From Bradyrhizobium sp. CER78 (lineage in GTDB: Bacteria; Pseudomonadota; Alphaproteobacteria; Rhizobiales; Xanthobacteraceae): DNA of 64,000 nt. Position numbers and translations under genes: made by a program. Numbering within the stretch: the first letter of the stretch is position 1; each line of letters begins with the position of its first letter. The notes below the pieces were generated by a model. It ran no database searches and had not been told where the DNA came from. It saw only the letters and a program-made list of their open reading frames with translations. Positions 24,059 through 33,210 of the stretch are shown here, piece by piece. Location of the stretch: the NCBI RefSeq assembly GCF_029846235.1, contig NZ_JARVWP010000007.1, positions 310,001 to 374,000 on the forward strand, read 5' to 3'.

Positions 24059-25843
24059 GAACGCTTCCGCGGCCAGTTCCATCGTGGTGGCGCTGCCGCT
24101 CTGGATTCGGGCCAGATGCACGGCGGTCTCCGGCAGCAGCTTCTCCATGAAGAAGCGGCCGGTCACGAGCTTGGTGTTGAGGTAGGGCGTCGTACCGGCG
24201 GCGGCCTTGTCCTGCGCCACCTTGGCCATCTTCGCCCACATGTAGCCGAGTGCGACGAGGCCAAACAATTTCATGTAGTCGGTCGCGGCTGCGCCGGCAT
24301 TGTCGGGCTTGGTCAGCGCGTTCTGCATCAGCCAGCCGGTGGCCTGCTGCAGATGGCCGAGCGCGGTGGAGAGCGGGGCGATGAAAGGCTTCATCGATTC
24401 GTCGGCGCCGTGCTCCTTGGCGAAGGCGCCGACCTCGCCGAAGAATGCCATCGCGGCGCGGCCGCCGTCGCGCGGCAGCTTGCGGCCGACCAGGTCGAGC
24501 GCCTGGATGCCGTTGGCGCCTTCATAGATCATCGCGATGCGCGCATCGCGCACGAACTGCTCCATGCCGTGCTCGGCGATATAGCCGTGACCGCCGAACA
24601 TCTGCTGCGCCGAGACCGTGTTGGCGAACCCGGTGTCGGTCAGGACGCCCTTCAGCACCGGCGTCATCAGGCCCATGTGGTCGTCCGCAGCCTGGCGGTC
24701 CTTCGGGTCGTTGGAGCGGTGCGCGACGTCGCTCTTCAGCGCGGTCCACACCACCATGGCGCGCGCCGCCTCGTTGAAGGCGCGGATGGTGAGCAGCGTG
24801 CGGCGCACGTCCGGATGCACGATGATCGGATCGGCCGGCTTGTCAGCCTCCTTGACGCCGGTCAGCGAACGGCCCTGCAGGCGCTCGCGGGCATAGGCGA
24901 CCGCGTTCTGGTAGGCGACCTCGGACTGCGCGAGGCCCTGCACGGCGACGCCGAGGCGGGCCTCGTTCATCATCACGAACATGCCCTGCATGCCCTTGTT
25001 CTCTTCGCCGATCAGCCAGCCGGTGGCGTTGTCGTAGTTCATCACACAGGTGGAATTGCCGTGGATGCCCATCTTGTGCTCGATCGAGCCGCAGGTGACG
25101 CCGTTGCGCGCACCCAACGAGCCATCGGCGTTGACCAGCACCTTCGGCACCACGAACAGCGAAACGCCCTTGATGCCGGCCGGCGCCCCTTCGATGCGCG
25201 CCAGCACGAGGTGGATGATATTCTGTGCAAGGTCATGCTCGCCGGCGGAGATGAAGATCTTGGTGCCGGTGATCTTGAAGCTGCCGTCGGCTTGGCGCAC
25301 GGCCTTGGTGCGAAGCAGGCCGAGATCGGTGCCGCATTGCGGCTCGGTCAGGTTCATGGTGCCGGTCCATTCGCCGGCGACCATCTTGGGCACGTAGGTC
25401 TTCTTCTGCTCGGGGGTGCCGTGCACCAGCAGCGCCGCGGTCGCGCCCATGGTCAGCCCGCCATACATCGAGAACGCCATGTTGGCGGAGATCTGGAATT
25501 CGTTGACCGCCTGCGACAGCGTCACCGGCAGGCCCTGGCCGCCGAACTCGGTCGGCGCCGAGAGGCCGAGCCAGCCGCCCTCGGCGACCTGCTTGTAGGC
25601 GTCCTTGAAGCCCTTCGGCGTGGTGACGCTGCCGTCGTCATTGCGCTTGCAGCCTTCGAGATCGCCGGTGCGATTGAGCGGCTGCAGCACTTCCTCGCTG
25701 AGCTTGGCGGCCTCGCCGAGGATCGCCTCGCGCACATCGGCCGACGCATCGGTGAAGCCGGGAAGATTGCCGTAGCGATCGATCTGGAAAACGTCGTTGA
25801 GCAGGAAGCTGACGTCTTCGACGGGGGCTTTGTAGGTTGGCAT
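24056..25843 (-). CDS. Acyl-CoA dehydrogenase, DmdC-like long form
   Basis: 595-residue FAD-dependent acyl-CoA dehydrogenase of the long class that includes DmdC, with an extra N-terminal segment (MPTYKAPVEDVSFLLNDVFQ) and a C-terminal domain after residue 470. Visible motifs: NLTEPQCGTDLGLLRTKA (FAD/substrate region), GTKIFISAGEHDL, QMFGGHGYIAEHGMEQFVRD and the catalytic Glu region IAMIYEGANGIQALDL. It introduces the first double bond in beta-oxidation; chain length or thio-substrate preference cannot be told. The ATG at 25843 begins the family-typical MPTYKAP. First enzyme of the thiolase-FadJ string. Confidence 0.94.
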   Translation of the reverse strand: MPTYKAPVEDVSFLLNDVFQIDRYGNLPGFTDASADVREAILGEAAKLSEEVLQPLNRTGDLEGCKRNDDGSVTTPKGFKDAYKQVAEGGWLGLSAPTEFGGQGLPVTLSQAVNEFQISANMAFSMYGGLTMGATAALLVHGTPEQKKTYVPKMVAGEWTGTMNLTEPQCGTDLGLLRTKAVRQADGSFKITGTKIFISAGEHDLAQNIIHLVLARIEGAPAGIKGVSLFVVPKVLVNADGSLGARNGVTCGSIEHKMGIHGNSTCVMNYDNATGWLIGEENKGMQGMFVMMNEARLGVAVQGLAQSEVAYQNAVAYARERLQGRSLTGVKEADKPADPIIVHPDVRRTLLTIRAFNEAARAMVVWTALKSDVAHRSNDPKDRQAADDHMGLMTPVLKGVLTDTGFANTVSAQQMFGGHGYIAEHGMEQFVRDARIAMIYEGANGIQALDLVGRKLPRDGGRAAMAFFGEVGAFAKEHGADESMKPFIAPLSTALGHLQQATGWLMQNALTKPDNAGAAATDYMKLFGLVALGYMWAKMAKVAQDKAAAGTTPYLNTKLVTGRFFMEKLLPETAVHLARIQSGSATTMELAAEAF

Positions 25844-25961
25844 GCTGATCTCCCGGCTGGCTCGTGGCCGCATCTGCGGCCGACGCTGCGCAGCTTTTCC
25901 TTGGGTTTGTTGGAGCGGACCTTATCCGCTTCCGGAGGTCCGCGGCAGGTCCTAGCGAGAC

Positions 25962-26057
25962 TAAAGCGCGATGAGATTGGGTCGGGTCGTTATCGCGCCT
26001 TTGTTTGAGCATGATCTTTTCGGAAAACCGCTTCGCACTTTTCCGGATCATGCTTTA
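25962..26057. repeat. Palindromic repeat family A, complete copy, at the NTF2-like stop
   Basis: TAAAGCGCGATGAGATTGG at the left end, then a short spacer, TTTGTTTGAGCATGATCTTT, CGGAAAACCG and CACTTTTCCGGATCATGC ending TTTA at 26057. Read on the minus strand the terminal TAA (26057-26055) is the stop of the NTF2-like gene. It is inverted relative to the copy at 15607-15710. Confidence 0.88.
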
Positions 26058-26462
26058 CGATTGCGACGTTGCGCCGCTCTGCTTCATCAACTCCTCGCCC
26101 ATCATCCGATGCAGCAAGTTGATCGCCTTGAGCGGACGCACCATCACCTTGAAATGCGTGATCCGGCCGTCACCGTCGAACGTGATGATGTCGACGCCGT
26201 TGAGCTTGATGCCGTCGATCTCGTTCTCGAATTCGAGCACCGCGCCGGTGTCGCTCCGCCACTCGCCCAAATATTTGAAGGTCGGGCCGCCGAGCACCTT
26301 GGCGGCGCTGGTCAGATACTTGAAGGTGATGTCGCGGCCGCGCTGCGGCGTGTGCACGACCGGACTTTCGAACACCGCGTCGGGATGCAGCAGATCCCAC
26401 AATGCGGCGGTGTCGTGGGACTTCATGTAGGCGTACCACTTGTCGAGGCCCGGCTTGCTCAT
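26055..26462 (-). CDS. NTF2-like (SnoaL-type) protein
   Basis: 135-residue protein with the cone-shaped NTF2-like fold pattern: an N-terminal helix (LDKWYAYMKSHDTAALWDLL), the strand HPDAVFESPVV, and the sheet WRSDTGAVLEFENEIDGIKL and VDIITFDGDGRITHFKVMVR. Members are polyketide cyclases, isomerases or binding proteins; no substrate can be assigned. The ATG at 26462 has GGAGA 9 nt upstream. Divergent from a PadR regulator and upstream of the acyl-CoA dehydrogenase, so likely part of that regulon. Confidence 0.85.
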   Translation of the reverse strand: MSKPGLDKWYAYMKSHDTAALWDLLHPDAVFESPVVHTPQRGRDITFKYLTSAAKVLGGPTFKYLGEWRSDTGAVLEFENEIDGIKLNGVDIITFDGDGRITHFKVMVRPLKAINLLHRMMGEELMKQSGATSQS

Positions 26463-26537
26463 TCGGACGTCTCCTGCGGCGGGGTTGTAAGAAGCCTGAA
26501 CATCGGCCGCGCGCGACAAGGCGGCACGCCGATCACC

Positions 26538-26575
26538 ATATGCATATTGACGCATATGCACAGTAACGCATAAAG
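26538..26575. promoter_or_regulatory. PadR-type operator and overlapping promoter
   Basis: TGCATAT (26541-26547), 6-bp spacer, ATATGCA (26554-26560): a perfect inverted repeat in the gap between the NTF2-like and PadR genes. A candidate PadR-gene promoter overlaps it, TTGACG at 26547-26552 and ATAAAG at 26570-26575, spacing 17 bp. PadR regulators usually bind such AT-rich dyads and repress themselves and the divergent gene; that role is inferred. Confidence 0.65.
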
Positions 26576-26625
26576 TCAAGCGAACTTCAGAATGACGAAC
26601 TCGGGAACTCAGATGGAGGTGGGCG

Positions 26626-27213
26626 TTGGCACTCGGTGACGCAATCCTCGCCTGCCTCACGGAACGTCCGATGACGGGCTATGAGCTCGCCAAGACGTTC
26701 GACGCCTCGATCGGCTTCTTCTGGAAGGCCGACCATCAGCAGATCTATCGCGAGCTCTCCCGCCTGCGCGACAAGGGCCATGTCCAGGGCCGCGAGGTCG
26801 TGCAGTCAGGCAAGCCCAACAAGCTGGTCTACACGCTGACGGCCGAGGGCCGCGCGGCGCTGAAGCATTGGGCGGCGCGGCCGAGCGTTCCGCCCTCGAT
26901 CAAGGACGATTTGCTGGTCCGGCTCTATGCGCTCGACTGCGTCGACATCGAGCCGCTGCGCAACGACCTGATGGCGCGGCTCGAGCATCACCGCGACCGC
27001 TTCGAGCGTTACGAGCGCCTGCTCAACAAGCGCTTTCCCGACGGCACCGCGCCGCCCGCCGATGTCGGCAAGATGCTCAGCCTGCGGCTTGGGATGCGCC
27101 ACGAGCGCATCGTGGTGGAATGGTGCGAGGAGGCGCTCGACGCGCTCTCGGCGATGTCCGGCCGCGGCAATGTGCTGCCGCTCGACGACGGCAAGCGCGA
27201 AAGCAACGGCTAG
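26626..27213 (+). CDS. PadR family transcriptional regulator
   Basis: 195-residue regulator of the PadR family, long (Vir-type) form. The winged helix occupies about residues 1-85, with ACLTERPMTGYELAKTFDA, FFWKADHQQIYRELSRLRDK (recognition helix) and the wing KPNKLVYTLTAEGR. The C-terminal helical dimerisation domain runs from about residue 95 to 180. The start is a TTG at 26626 with an excellent GGAGGTGG site 6 nt upstream; no ATG is in frame nearby. Likely represses the divergent NTF2-acyl-CoA dehydrogenase-thiolase-FadJ genes. Confidence 0.92.
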   Translation: MALGDAILACLTERPMTGYELAKTFDASIGFFWKADHQQIYRELSRLRDKGHVQGREVVQSGKPNKLVYTLTAEGRAALKHWAARPSVPPSIKDDLLVRLYALDCVDIEPLRNDLMARLEHHRDRFERYERLLNKRFPDGTAPPADVGKMLSLRLGMRHERIVVEWCEEALDALSAMSGRGNVLPLDDGKRESNG

Positions 27214-27488
27214 AAACAAACGTCGTTGCTTGCCGCGTTGTCGTCGCGCGCAGCGGAATCCGCGCTGCCTGAAAACGATAGGCCTGTCCTGATCCGGCGC
27301 AACAGGTTCCCGGATTCCCTAACTTTAAGGCCCGCCAGCTGCATTCCTTAACCCGTTATTTACCGTGAGGGGAAAAAGTCAGCAGCTGAAGCAGACGACC
27401 AGCGCAGAATTCGATTGTCTCTTAACGGGAATGCGCGGGGAGGCTGCGGGCGCAGTGTATGGCGCCGGAGTCGGGACCGGACGGAATC

Positions 27489-30400
27489 ATGAATTCGCGC
27501 GTATCGTGGAGTGTTGACGGCATCGATCCCTCCGTCCGCGACAGGGCCGAGGCGGCTGCGCGCCGTGCCGGCATGTCACTGAACGACTGGCTCAATTCGA
27601 CCGTCGGCGAACCGAGCCCGCCGGATTGGCGCATGGAGCAACGGCAGCCGATGCCGAGCCGGGAAAGCCGCGAGGTCGCGGACATCCATCAGCGGCTCGA
27701 CGCCATCACCCGCCAGATCGAACAGATTGCAAAACCGTTGTCGCGCGCCGAAGCGGTGCGTGCCGAGGTGCCGCGCGGCCAGCCCGCCGTCGCACGGCAG
27801 CTCAACGACGCGATCTCGCGCCTCGACGCGCGGCTGTCGCAGATTTCGCGGCCGCAGCCGGCGCGCGAGCCGCAGCCTCAGCCGATGATGCGCGAAGCGC
27901 CAATGCAGCGCGAGCCGCAGATCAACGAACGGCAACTGGAGGAGAGGCTGCGCCAGGCGGAGGCGGTCGAGCGCGCCGCCGCCCAGGTCTACCGCCCTTC
28001 GCCGCCGCTGAGCCCGGCGTCGTTCGATTCCGCGATCGCGGAAATCGCCGCGCGCCAGAATGAGCTCGATGGCCCCGCGCCCCGGCAGATGCCACAGCGC
28101 AATGCGCCGCCGGTGCAGCAATCGGCGCCGCCGATGGCCGCTTACGCGCCGCCGCCCGCGGCACCGGCCGGGCCGGACTTCTCCTCGCTCGAGCGTCATC
28201 TGCTCAAGATCACGAGCCAGATCGAGGCGCTGCAGCGGCCCGACCATATCGAGCAATCGATCGCGTCGTTCCGCGGCGAGCTCGCGGAAATCCGCCAGGC
28301 CATCACCGAGGCGATGCCGCGCCGCGCGATCGAGTCGATCGAGAACGAGATCCGCTCGCTGCATCACCGGATCGACGAGATCCGTCAGGACAGCAACAAC
28401 GGCCAGGGCCAGGCGATCGCCGGCATCGAACGCGCGCTGTCGGAAATCCGCGAGGCGCTGCGTACGCTGACGCCCGCCGAGCAGCTCACCGGCTACGACG
28501 AAGCGATCCGCAATCTCGGCGGCAAGCTCGACATGATCCTGCGCGCCAACGACGATCCGTCGACGGTGCATCAGCTCGAGAGCGCGATCGCGGCGCTGCG
28601 TGCCATCGTCTCCAACGTCGCCTCCAACGACGCGCTGCTGCAGCTCTCCGGGGACGTGCATGCGCTGGCGGCGAAGGTCGACCAGCTGTCGCAGATGTCG
28701 CGCGGGGATTCCTACGGCGACGCTTTCGCCGGGATCGAGCAACGCATTGCGGCGCTGGCCTCGTCGCTGGAAGGCCGCGAGCGGCCGGCCGGCTATGACA
28801 ATACCGACGCCATCGAGGGCGCACTGCGCTCGCTGTCGGAGCGGATCGACCGCCTGCAGGTCGGCAACGACAGCTCGTCGGCCTTCACCCATCTCGAACA
28901 GCGCGTCTCCTATCTGCTCGAACGCCTTGAATCGGCCGACCAGCGCTCCGGCAATCTCGGCCGGGTCGAGGAGGGGCTGCATGACATCATGCGGCACCTC
29001 GAGGCGCAGCACGCTCATCTCGCCTCGCTCGCCGACGCCACCCGCAACACCGTCAACACATCAGCGCCGCAGCCGATGATGGACAGCGGCATCGTCGATC
29101 TGGTGAAGCGCGAGCTGTCCGACATCCGCTTCAGCCAGTCGGAGACCGATCGCCGCACCCAGGATTCGCTGGAGACCGTTCACAACACGCTCGGCCACGT
29201 CGTTGACCGGCTGGCGATGATCGAGAACGATCTGCGCACGGTGCGCACCGCGCCGCCGCCGGCTCCGCCTGCCCCCGCGCCGGCCGAACAGCGGATGGAC
29301 GCACCGCGGATGGAGATGCCGCGCGCGGCGATGCCGCAGCCGTTCGCGCAGCCCCAGCCCGAATCCTACAAGGCTGAATCGTACAAGCCTGAATCCTACC
29401 GGCCCGAATTGCCCAATCCTGCGCTGGCGCAGGAGCACTTCATGTCCGCGCCGCGCGAATTCCACGCCGCGCAGCCGGTCGAGAACGCCCCGCCGCCGCT
29501 GCCGCCGCGCGCGATCAGCGAGATCCTCGAGCCGCATGCGGCGTCCGCGCGCGCTGCGCTCGCCCCTGAACTGCCTCCGGATCATCCGCTCGAGCCGGGC
29601 ACGCGCCCGTCGGGCCGGGTGTCGTCGCCGTCGGAGCGGATTGCGGATTCCGAGCGCGCGATCTCTGATCTTCCTGCCGGCAAGAAAGAGCCGGTCTCGA
29701 CATCGAGCTTCATCGCCGCCGCGCGCCGCGCCGCGCAGGCCGCCGCCGCACAACCCGTCAACGAGAAGACGGCGCGCGCAGCGAGCAAGGCCGCCGCCAA
29801 GGCCAAGGAGAAGGCCGACAAGGCCGCGAAGGCTGCCGCCAAGTCCGGCGCCAAGGCCGGCGCGGCCGCGACCGAAGCGCCGGAGGCCCAGCCTTCGACC
29901 ATCACCTCCAAGATCCGTTCGCTGCTGGTCGGCGCGAGCGTCGTCGTGATCCTGCTCTCCACCGCCAAGATGGCGATGAACCTGCTCGACACCAGCTCCG
30001 CACCGCAGGTGCCGGCGATCGAGCACAGCGAGCCGGCGGGGCCCGCCGCGCAGCCGCCCGCCGAGAACACCATCGCGCCCGCCCCCGGACCGGCTGCACC
30101 GTCGGGTACGCCCGGGCCGTCGATGACCTCGCCGACCCCGCTGGGCCGCCAGTCCAACAACACGCCCGCGCCGAACACGCTCGACAGCGCGCAAGTGACG
30201 ATCCCTCAGGCCGCCCCCGCACCCGCCGCGATGCCGGAGCCGGTCGCCGCACCGATCGCCGCCGCCAGTGATATCACCGGCACGATTCCGACCGCTCCGC
30301 CGCTCGGCGGCAAGCTCGCCACGGTCCAGATTCCCGCGGGCGAGAAGCTGCCCGACGCGATCGGCGGTCCGGCGCTGCGCACGGCCGCGATCAAGGGCGA

Positions 30401-31064
30401 TGCGGCTGCGGCCTATGAGGTCGGCGTCCGCTATGCCGAAGGCAAGGGCGTGACCGCCAATGTCGACGAAGCCGCCAAATGGTACGGCCGCGCGGCGCAG
30501 GCCGGCGTGGTCCCCGCGATGTTCCGGCTCGGCACCTTCTACGAGAAGGGCCTCAGCGTGAAACGCGACTTCGACATGGCGCGGCGCTATTACGTGCAGG
30601 CCGCCGAGCGCGGCAACGCCAAGGCGATGCACAACCTCGCCGTGCTCGATGCCGATGGCGGCGGCAAGGGCGCCGACTACAAGAGCGCCGCGCAGTGGTT
30701 CCGCAAGGCGGCCGATCGCGGCGTTGCCGACAGCCAGGTCAACCTCGGCATCCTCTATGCCCGCGGCATCGGGGTCGAACAGAACCTCGCCGAGTCCTTC
30801 AAATGGTTCAGCCTCGCGGCCGCGCAGGGCGACGCCGACGCCGGCCACAAGCGCGACGATATCGCCAAGCGGCTCGACCCGCAGTCGCTGGCCGCAGCGA
30901 AGCTGGCGATCCAGACCTTTACCCCCGAACCGCAGCCGAGCGATGCGGTCAACGTGCCGGCCCCGGCGGGTGGCTGGGACGGCGCACCCGTGCAACCCGC
31001 GTCGGCGAAGTCGGTCAGGCAACCCTCGAAGCGGACCGCGGCGCTGGCCGCCCCGGCTCACTAG
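27489..31064 (+). CDS. PodJ-like polarity factor with coiled coil, one membrane helix and SEL1 repeats
   Basis: 1191-residue protein resembling the PodJ localisation factors of Rhizobiales and Caulobacter, which sit at a cell pole and recruit other polarity proteins. The N terminus has DPSVRDRAEAAARRAGMSLN followed by DWLN. A long heptad-rich region (about 60-590) follows, then a Pro-rich stretch with the repeat ESYKAESYKPESYRPE (near 630), an Ala/Lys run KAAAKAKEKADKAAKAAAKS (near 770), one helix near 812-834 (SLLVGASVVVILLSTAKMAM), a Pro/Ala periplasmic linker, and four SEL1-like repeats between about 960 and 1115 (AAAYEVGVRYAEGKGV, PAMFRLGTFYEKG and so on). Size and order fit PodJ; direct function is inferred. 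Start ATG 27489. Confidence 0.88.
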   Translation: MNSRVSWSVDGIDPSVRDRAEAAARRAGMSLNDWLNSTVGEPSPPDWRMEQRQPMPSRESREVADIHQRLDAITRQIEQIAKPLSRAEAVRAEVPRGQPAVARQLNDAISRLDARLSQISRPQPAREPQPQPMMREAPMQREPQINERQLEERLRQAEAVERAAAQVYRPSPPLSPASFDSAIAEIAARQNELDGPAPRQMPQRNAPPVQQSAPPMAAYAPPPAAPAGPDFSSLERHLLKITSQIEALQRPDHIEQSIASFRGELAEIRQAITEAMPRRAIESIENEIRSLHHRIDEIRQDSNNGQGQAIAGIERALSEIREALRTLTPAEQLTGYDEAIRNLGGKLDMILRANDDPSTVHQLESAIAALRAIVSNVASNDALLQLSGDVHALAAKVDQLSQMSRGDSYGDAFAGIEQRIAALASSLEGRERPAGYDNTDAIEGALRSLSERIDRLQVGNDSSSAFTHLEQRVSYLLERLESADQRSGNLGRVEEGLHDIMRHLEAQHAHLASLADATRNTVNTSAPQPMMDSGIVDLVKRELSDIRFSQSETDRRTQDSLETVHNTLGHVVDRLAMIENDLRTVRTAPPPAPPAPAPAEQRMDAPRMEMPRAAMPQPFAQPQPESYKAESYKPESYRPELPNPALAQEHFMSAPREFHAAQPVENAPPPLPPRAISEILEPHAASARAALAPELPPDHPLEPGTRPSGRVSSPSERIADSERAISDLPAGKKEPVSTSSFIAAARRAAQAAAAQPVNEKTARAASKAAAKAKEKADKAAKAAAKSGAKAGAAATEAPEAQPSTITSKIRSLLVGASVVVILLSTAKMAMNLLDTSSAPQVPAIEHSEPAGPAAQPPAENTIAPAPGPAAPSGTPGPSMTSPTPLGRQSNNTPAPNTLDSAQVTIPQAAPAPAAMPEPVAAPIAAASDITGTIPTAPPLGGKLATVQIPAGEKLPDAIGGPALRTAAIKGDAAAAYEVGVRYAEGKGVTANVDEAAKWYGRAAQAGVVPAMFRLGTFYEKGLSVKRDFDMARRYYVQAAERGNAKAMHNLAVLDADGGGKGADYKSAAQWFRKAADRGVADSQVNLGILYARGIGVEQNLAESFKWFSLAAAQGDADAGHKRDDIAKRLDPQSLAAAKLAIQTFTPEPQPSDAVNVPAPAGGWDGAPVQPASAKSVRQPSKRTAALAAPAH

Positions 31065-31077
31065 GACAACGATGGCT

Positions 31078-31098
31078 GCGGCGCCGTGACGGCGCCGC
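31078..31098 (+). terminator. Hairpin after the PodJ-like gene
   Basis: GCGGCGCCGT (31078-31087) and ACGGCGCCGC (31089-31098) are perfect complements with almost no loop, 14 bp beyond the stop. The following TGTCTTGTCCC is only moderately U-rich, so this may be a terminator or an mRNA-stabilising stem. Confidence 0.5.
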
Positions 31099-31179
31099 TG
31101 TCTTGTCCCTCCACCCCTCCGCCGTGTAGACAGACGCGCAGTCCCGCGCCGATTGCGCAGGCGTTCCGGAGGGTCAGGC

Positions 31180-32010
31180 TTGTCTGTCGATGATCGTCAG
31201 GGTGAAGGAACGGGCCACCGTTCGTCGCCGACCGGTCCCCGCGTCGCGCCGCCGCGCCAGCAACCTTCCCCGTTTGGCGCACCGCGCCGGGCTCCGCCGC
31301 CTGTCGCACCCAGCGCTCCCAATTCGGGTGGCATCTTCAGACCCTCGATCTGGTCGGTGACCATCTTCGTCCTGCTGCTGTCCGGCGTTGCGATCCGCGC
31401 CTATCGCGAGCTTTCGGAGCCGGGCGCCTGGGATTTCTGGCGCGAGAGCTATGTCGCCGCGACCATGACATCGTCGGTCATTCCCGGGGTCGTCATCGAC
31501 GGATCGAAGCGGCGCGCGCTTGCGATCAGCGGCAGGATTGGCTCGGCCAGCGCGAGCTGGTTCCGCGATCGGCTCGACGAAGCACGATTGTCGCCTGATG
31601 ACGTCGTGCTGCTGTCGTCGCCGGGCGGCGCGTTGGATCAGGCTGCCATCATGGGTGAAGTCATTCGTGCCCGCCGGCTCGTCACCGCGGTGGCGACATC
31701 AGATGCATCGGGAAACTTGCGTGCCGCCGCCTGCGCCAGCGCCTGCGTTCTGGTTTATGCGGGCGGCGAAACCCGCTATGGCATCGCAGGCTCCAGGCTG
31801 GGCGTGCATCGCTTTACCATGAGCAAGCCAGGTGACGATCCCGTGGCCGAAGCTCAGCGCTCGCAGGGTATCGTGCTCAGTTACATGAGAAAGATGGGTA
31901 TCTCGTCCCGAATCGTCGAGGCGATGTCGCAGACCTCGGACATCCGCTGGCTGGGCACGAGAGAGGCGCTTGCAATGAACCTCATTACCACGCCAGTCGA
32001 CCAGCCCTGA
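31180..32010 (+). CDS. Membrane-anchored ClpP/crotonase-fold protein
   Basis: 276-residue protein with a Pro-rich cytoplasmic N terminus (about 1-50), one membrane helix (WSVTIFVLLLSGVAIRAY) and a periplasmic domain with ClpP-like pattern: VVLLSSPGGALDQAAIMGEV (oxyanion Gly-Gly loop), AAACASACVLVYAGG (the Ser of CASAC at the nucleophile place) and SRLGVHRFTMS with a His. This matches predicted periplasmic ClpP-fold proteins of COG3904 type, whose targets are unknown. The start is a TTG at 31180, with GGAGGG 7 nt upstream; other starts lack a ribosome site. A related small protein is encoded at 59753-60220. Confidence 0.75.
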   Translation: MSVDDRQGEGTGHRSSPTGPRVAPPRQQPSPFGAPRRAPPPVAPSAPNSGGIFRPSIWSVTIFVLLLSGVAIRAYRELSEPGAWDFWRESYVAATMTSSVIPGVVIDGSKRRALAISGRIGSASASWFRDRLDEARLSPDDVVLLSSPGGALDQAAIMGEVIRARRLVTAVATSDASGNLRAAACASACVLVYAGGETRYGIAGSRLGVHRFTMSKPGDDPVAEAQRSQGIVLSYMRKMGISSRIVEAMSQTSDIRWLGTREALAMNLITTPVDQP

Positions 32011-32280
32011 TCTGCCGACGCGGCCATCATTAATCTGAATTATCAACCACGTCCGCAGCCGGGCCGCCACGTGCGGCGAAAAATGCCACCCGGAGCGGAA
32101 TCTTTAGTCCCTCCCCCCGCCAATTTCGGTTATGCAAGAACGCGGCAATCGACCCGCGTTCGCCTGCTCCTTGCGCGCCGACCGGATTCGTTCAGCCGGA
32201 GAATGCCCGACCCGAACGACATCACGCCGTGATGCGGCCTTGCGCCCCAGCATGCGGCGAACCGACAAGAAGCGACGCGC

Positions 32281-33210
32281 GTGCAGCTCTACCTCCCGAT
32301 CGCCGACATTCCGGTCAATGTCTTCCTCATCCTGGCGATGGGCGCAGCGGTTGGATTCGTCTCCGGCATGTTCGGGATCGGCGGCGGCTTCCTGATGACG
32401 CCACTGCTGATCTTCGTCGGCATCGCGCCGGCGGTCGCGGTCGCCTCGGTCGCCAGCCACATCGCGGCCTCCTCGTTCTCCGGCGCGATCTCCTATTGGC
32501 GCCGGCGCGCGATCGACCCGCTGCTGGCGGCGGTGCTGCTGGTCGGCGGCACGCTCGGCACCACGTTCGGGGTGTGGACCTTCACTTTCCTGCGTTCGCT
32601 CGGCCAGCTCGACCTGATGATCGCGCTGTCCTACGTCATCCTGCTGACGACGGTCGGCGGGCTGATGTTCTGGGAAGGCCTGCGCGCGATGCTGCGTTCG
32701 CGCGGCGGCGGCGCGGTCACGCTACGCAAGCCCGGCAGCCATGGCTGGATCCACGGCCTGCCGCTGAAGCTGCGCTTCAAACGCTCCAAGATCTACCTCT
32801 CGGTCATCCCGGTGGTCGTGATCGGGCTCATCATCGGCTTCATCGGCGCCGTCATGGGCATCGGCGGCGGCTTCATCCTGGTGCCGCTGATGATCTATGT
32901 GCTTCGGGTGCCGACCTCGACCGTGATCGGCACCTCGATGGTGCTCACCCTCGTCACCATGGTGTTCGCCACCATGCTGCACGCGGTGACCAACCATCTG
33001 GTCGACGCCGTGCTGGCGCTGATCCTGATGGTCGGAGGCGTCACCGGCGCGCAGTTCGGCGCCCGCGCCGGCCAGAAGATCCGCGGCGAGCATCTGCGTC
33101 TCTTGCTTGGCCTGCTCGTGCTCGCGGTCGGCATCCGCTTTGCGGTCGAGCTGGTGATCCGGCCGCAGGACCTGTTCAGCATCCGCGAAACCGGCGGAGC
33201 CCCGCCATGA
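32281..33210 (+). CDS. TauE/SafE family transporter
   Basis: 309-residue integral membrane protein of the TauE/SafE family, exporters of sulfite, sulfonates or organosulfur anions. The two duplicated signature loops are present: GFVSGMFGIGGGFLMTPLLI in the first half and GFIGAVMGIGGGFILVPLMI in the second. About eight helices. The start is a GTG at 32281 with a poor ribosome site. The stop overlaps the start of the next gene by 4 bp (ATGA), so they are translated together. Confidence 0.92.
   Translation: MQLYLPIADIPVNVFLILAMGAAVGFVSGMFGIGGGFLMTPLLIFVGIAPAVAVASVASHIAASSFSGAISYWRRRAIDPLLAAVLLVGGTLGTTFGVWTFTFLRSLGQLDLMIALSYVILLTTVGGLMFWEGLRAMLRSRGGGAVTLRKPGSHGWIHGLPLKLRFKRSKIYLSVIPVVVIGLIIGFIGAVMGIGGGFILVPLMIYVLRVPTSTVIGTSMVLTLVTMVFATMLHAVTNHLVDAVLALILMVGGVTGAQFGARAGQKIRGEHLRLLLGLLVLAVGIRFAVELVIRPQDLFSIRETGGAPP

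Noticed and set aside
29061..31061. 666-codon minus-strand frame antisense to the PodJ-like gene
   Set aside because: Gly/Arg-rich low-complexity translation that mirrors the Ala/Pro-rich coding strand.
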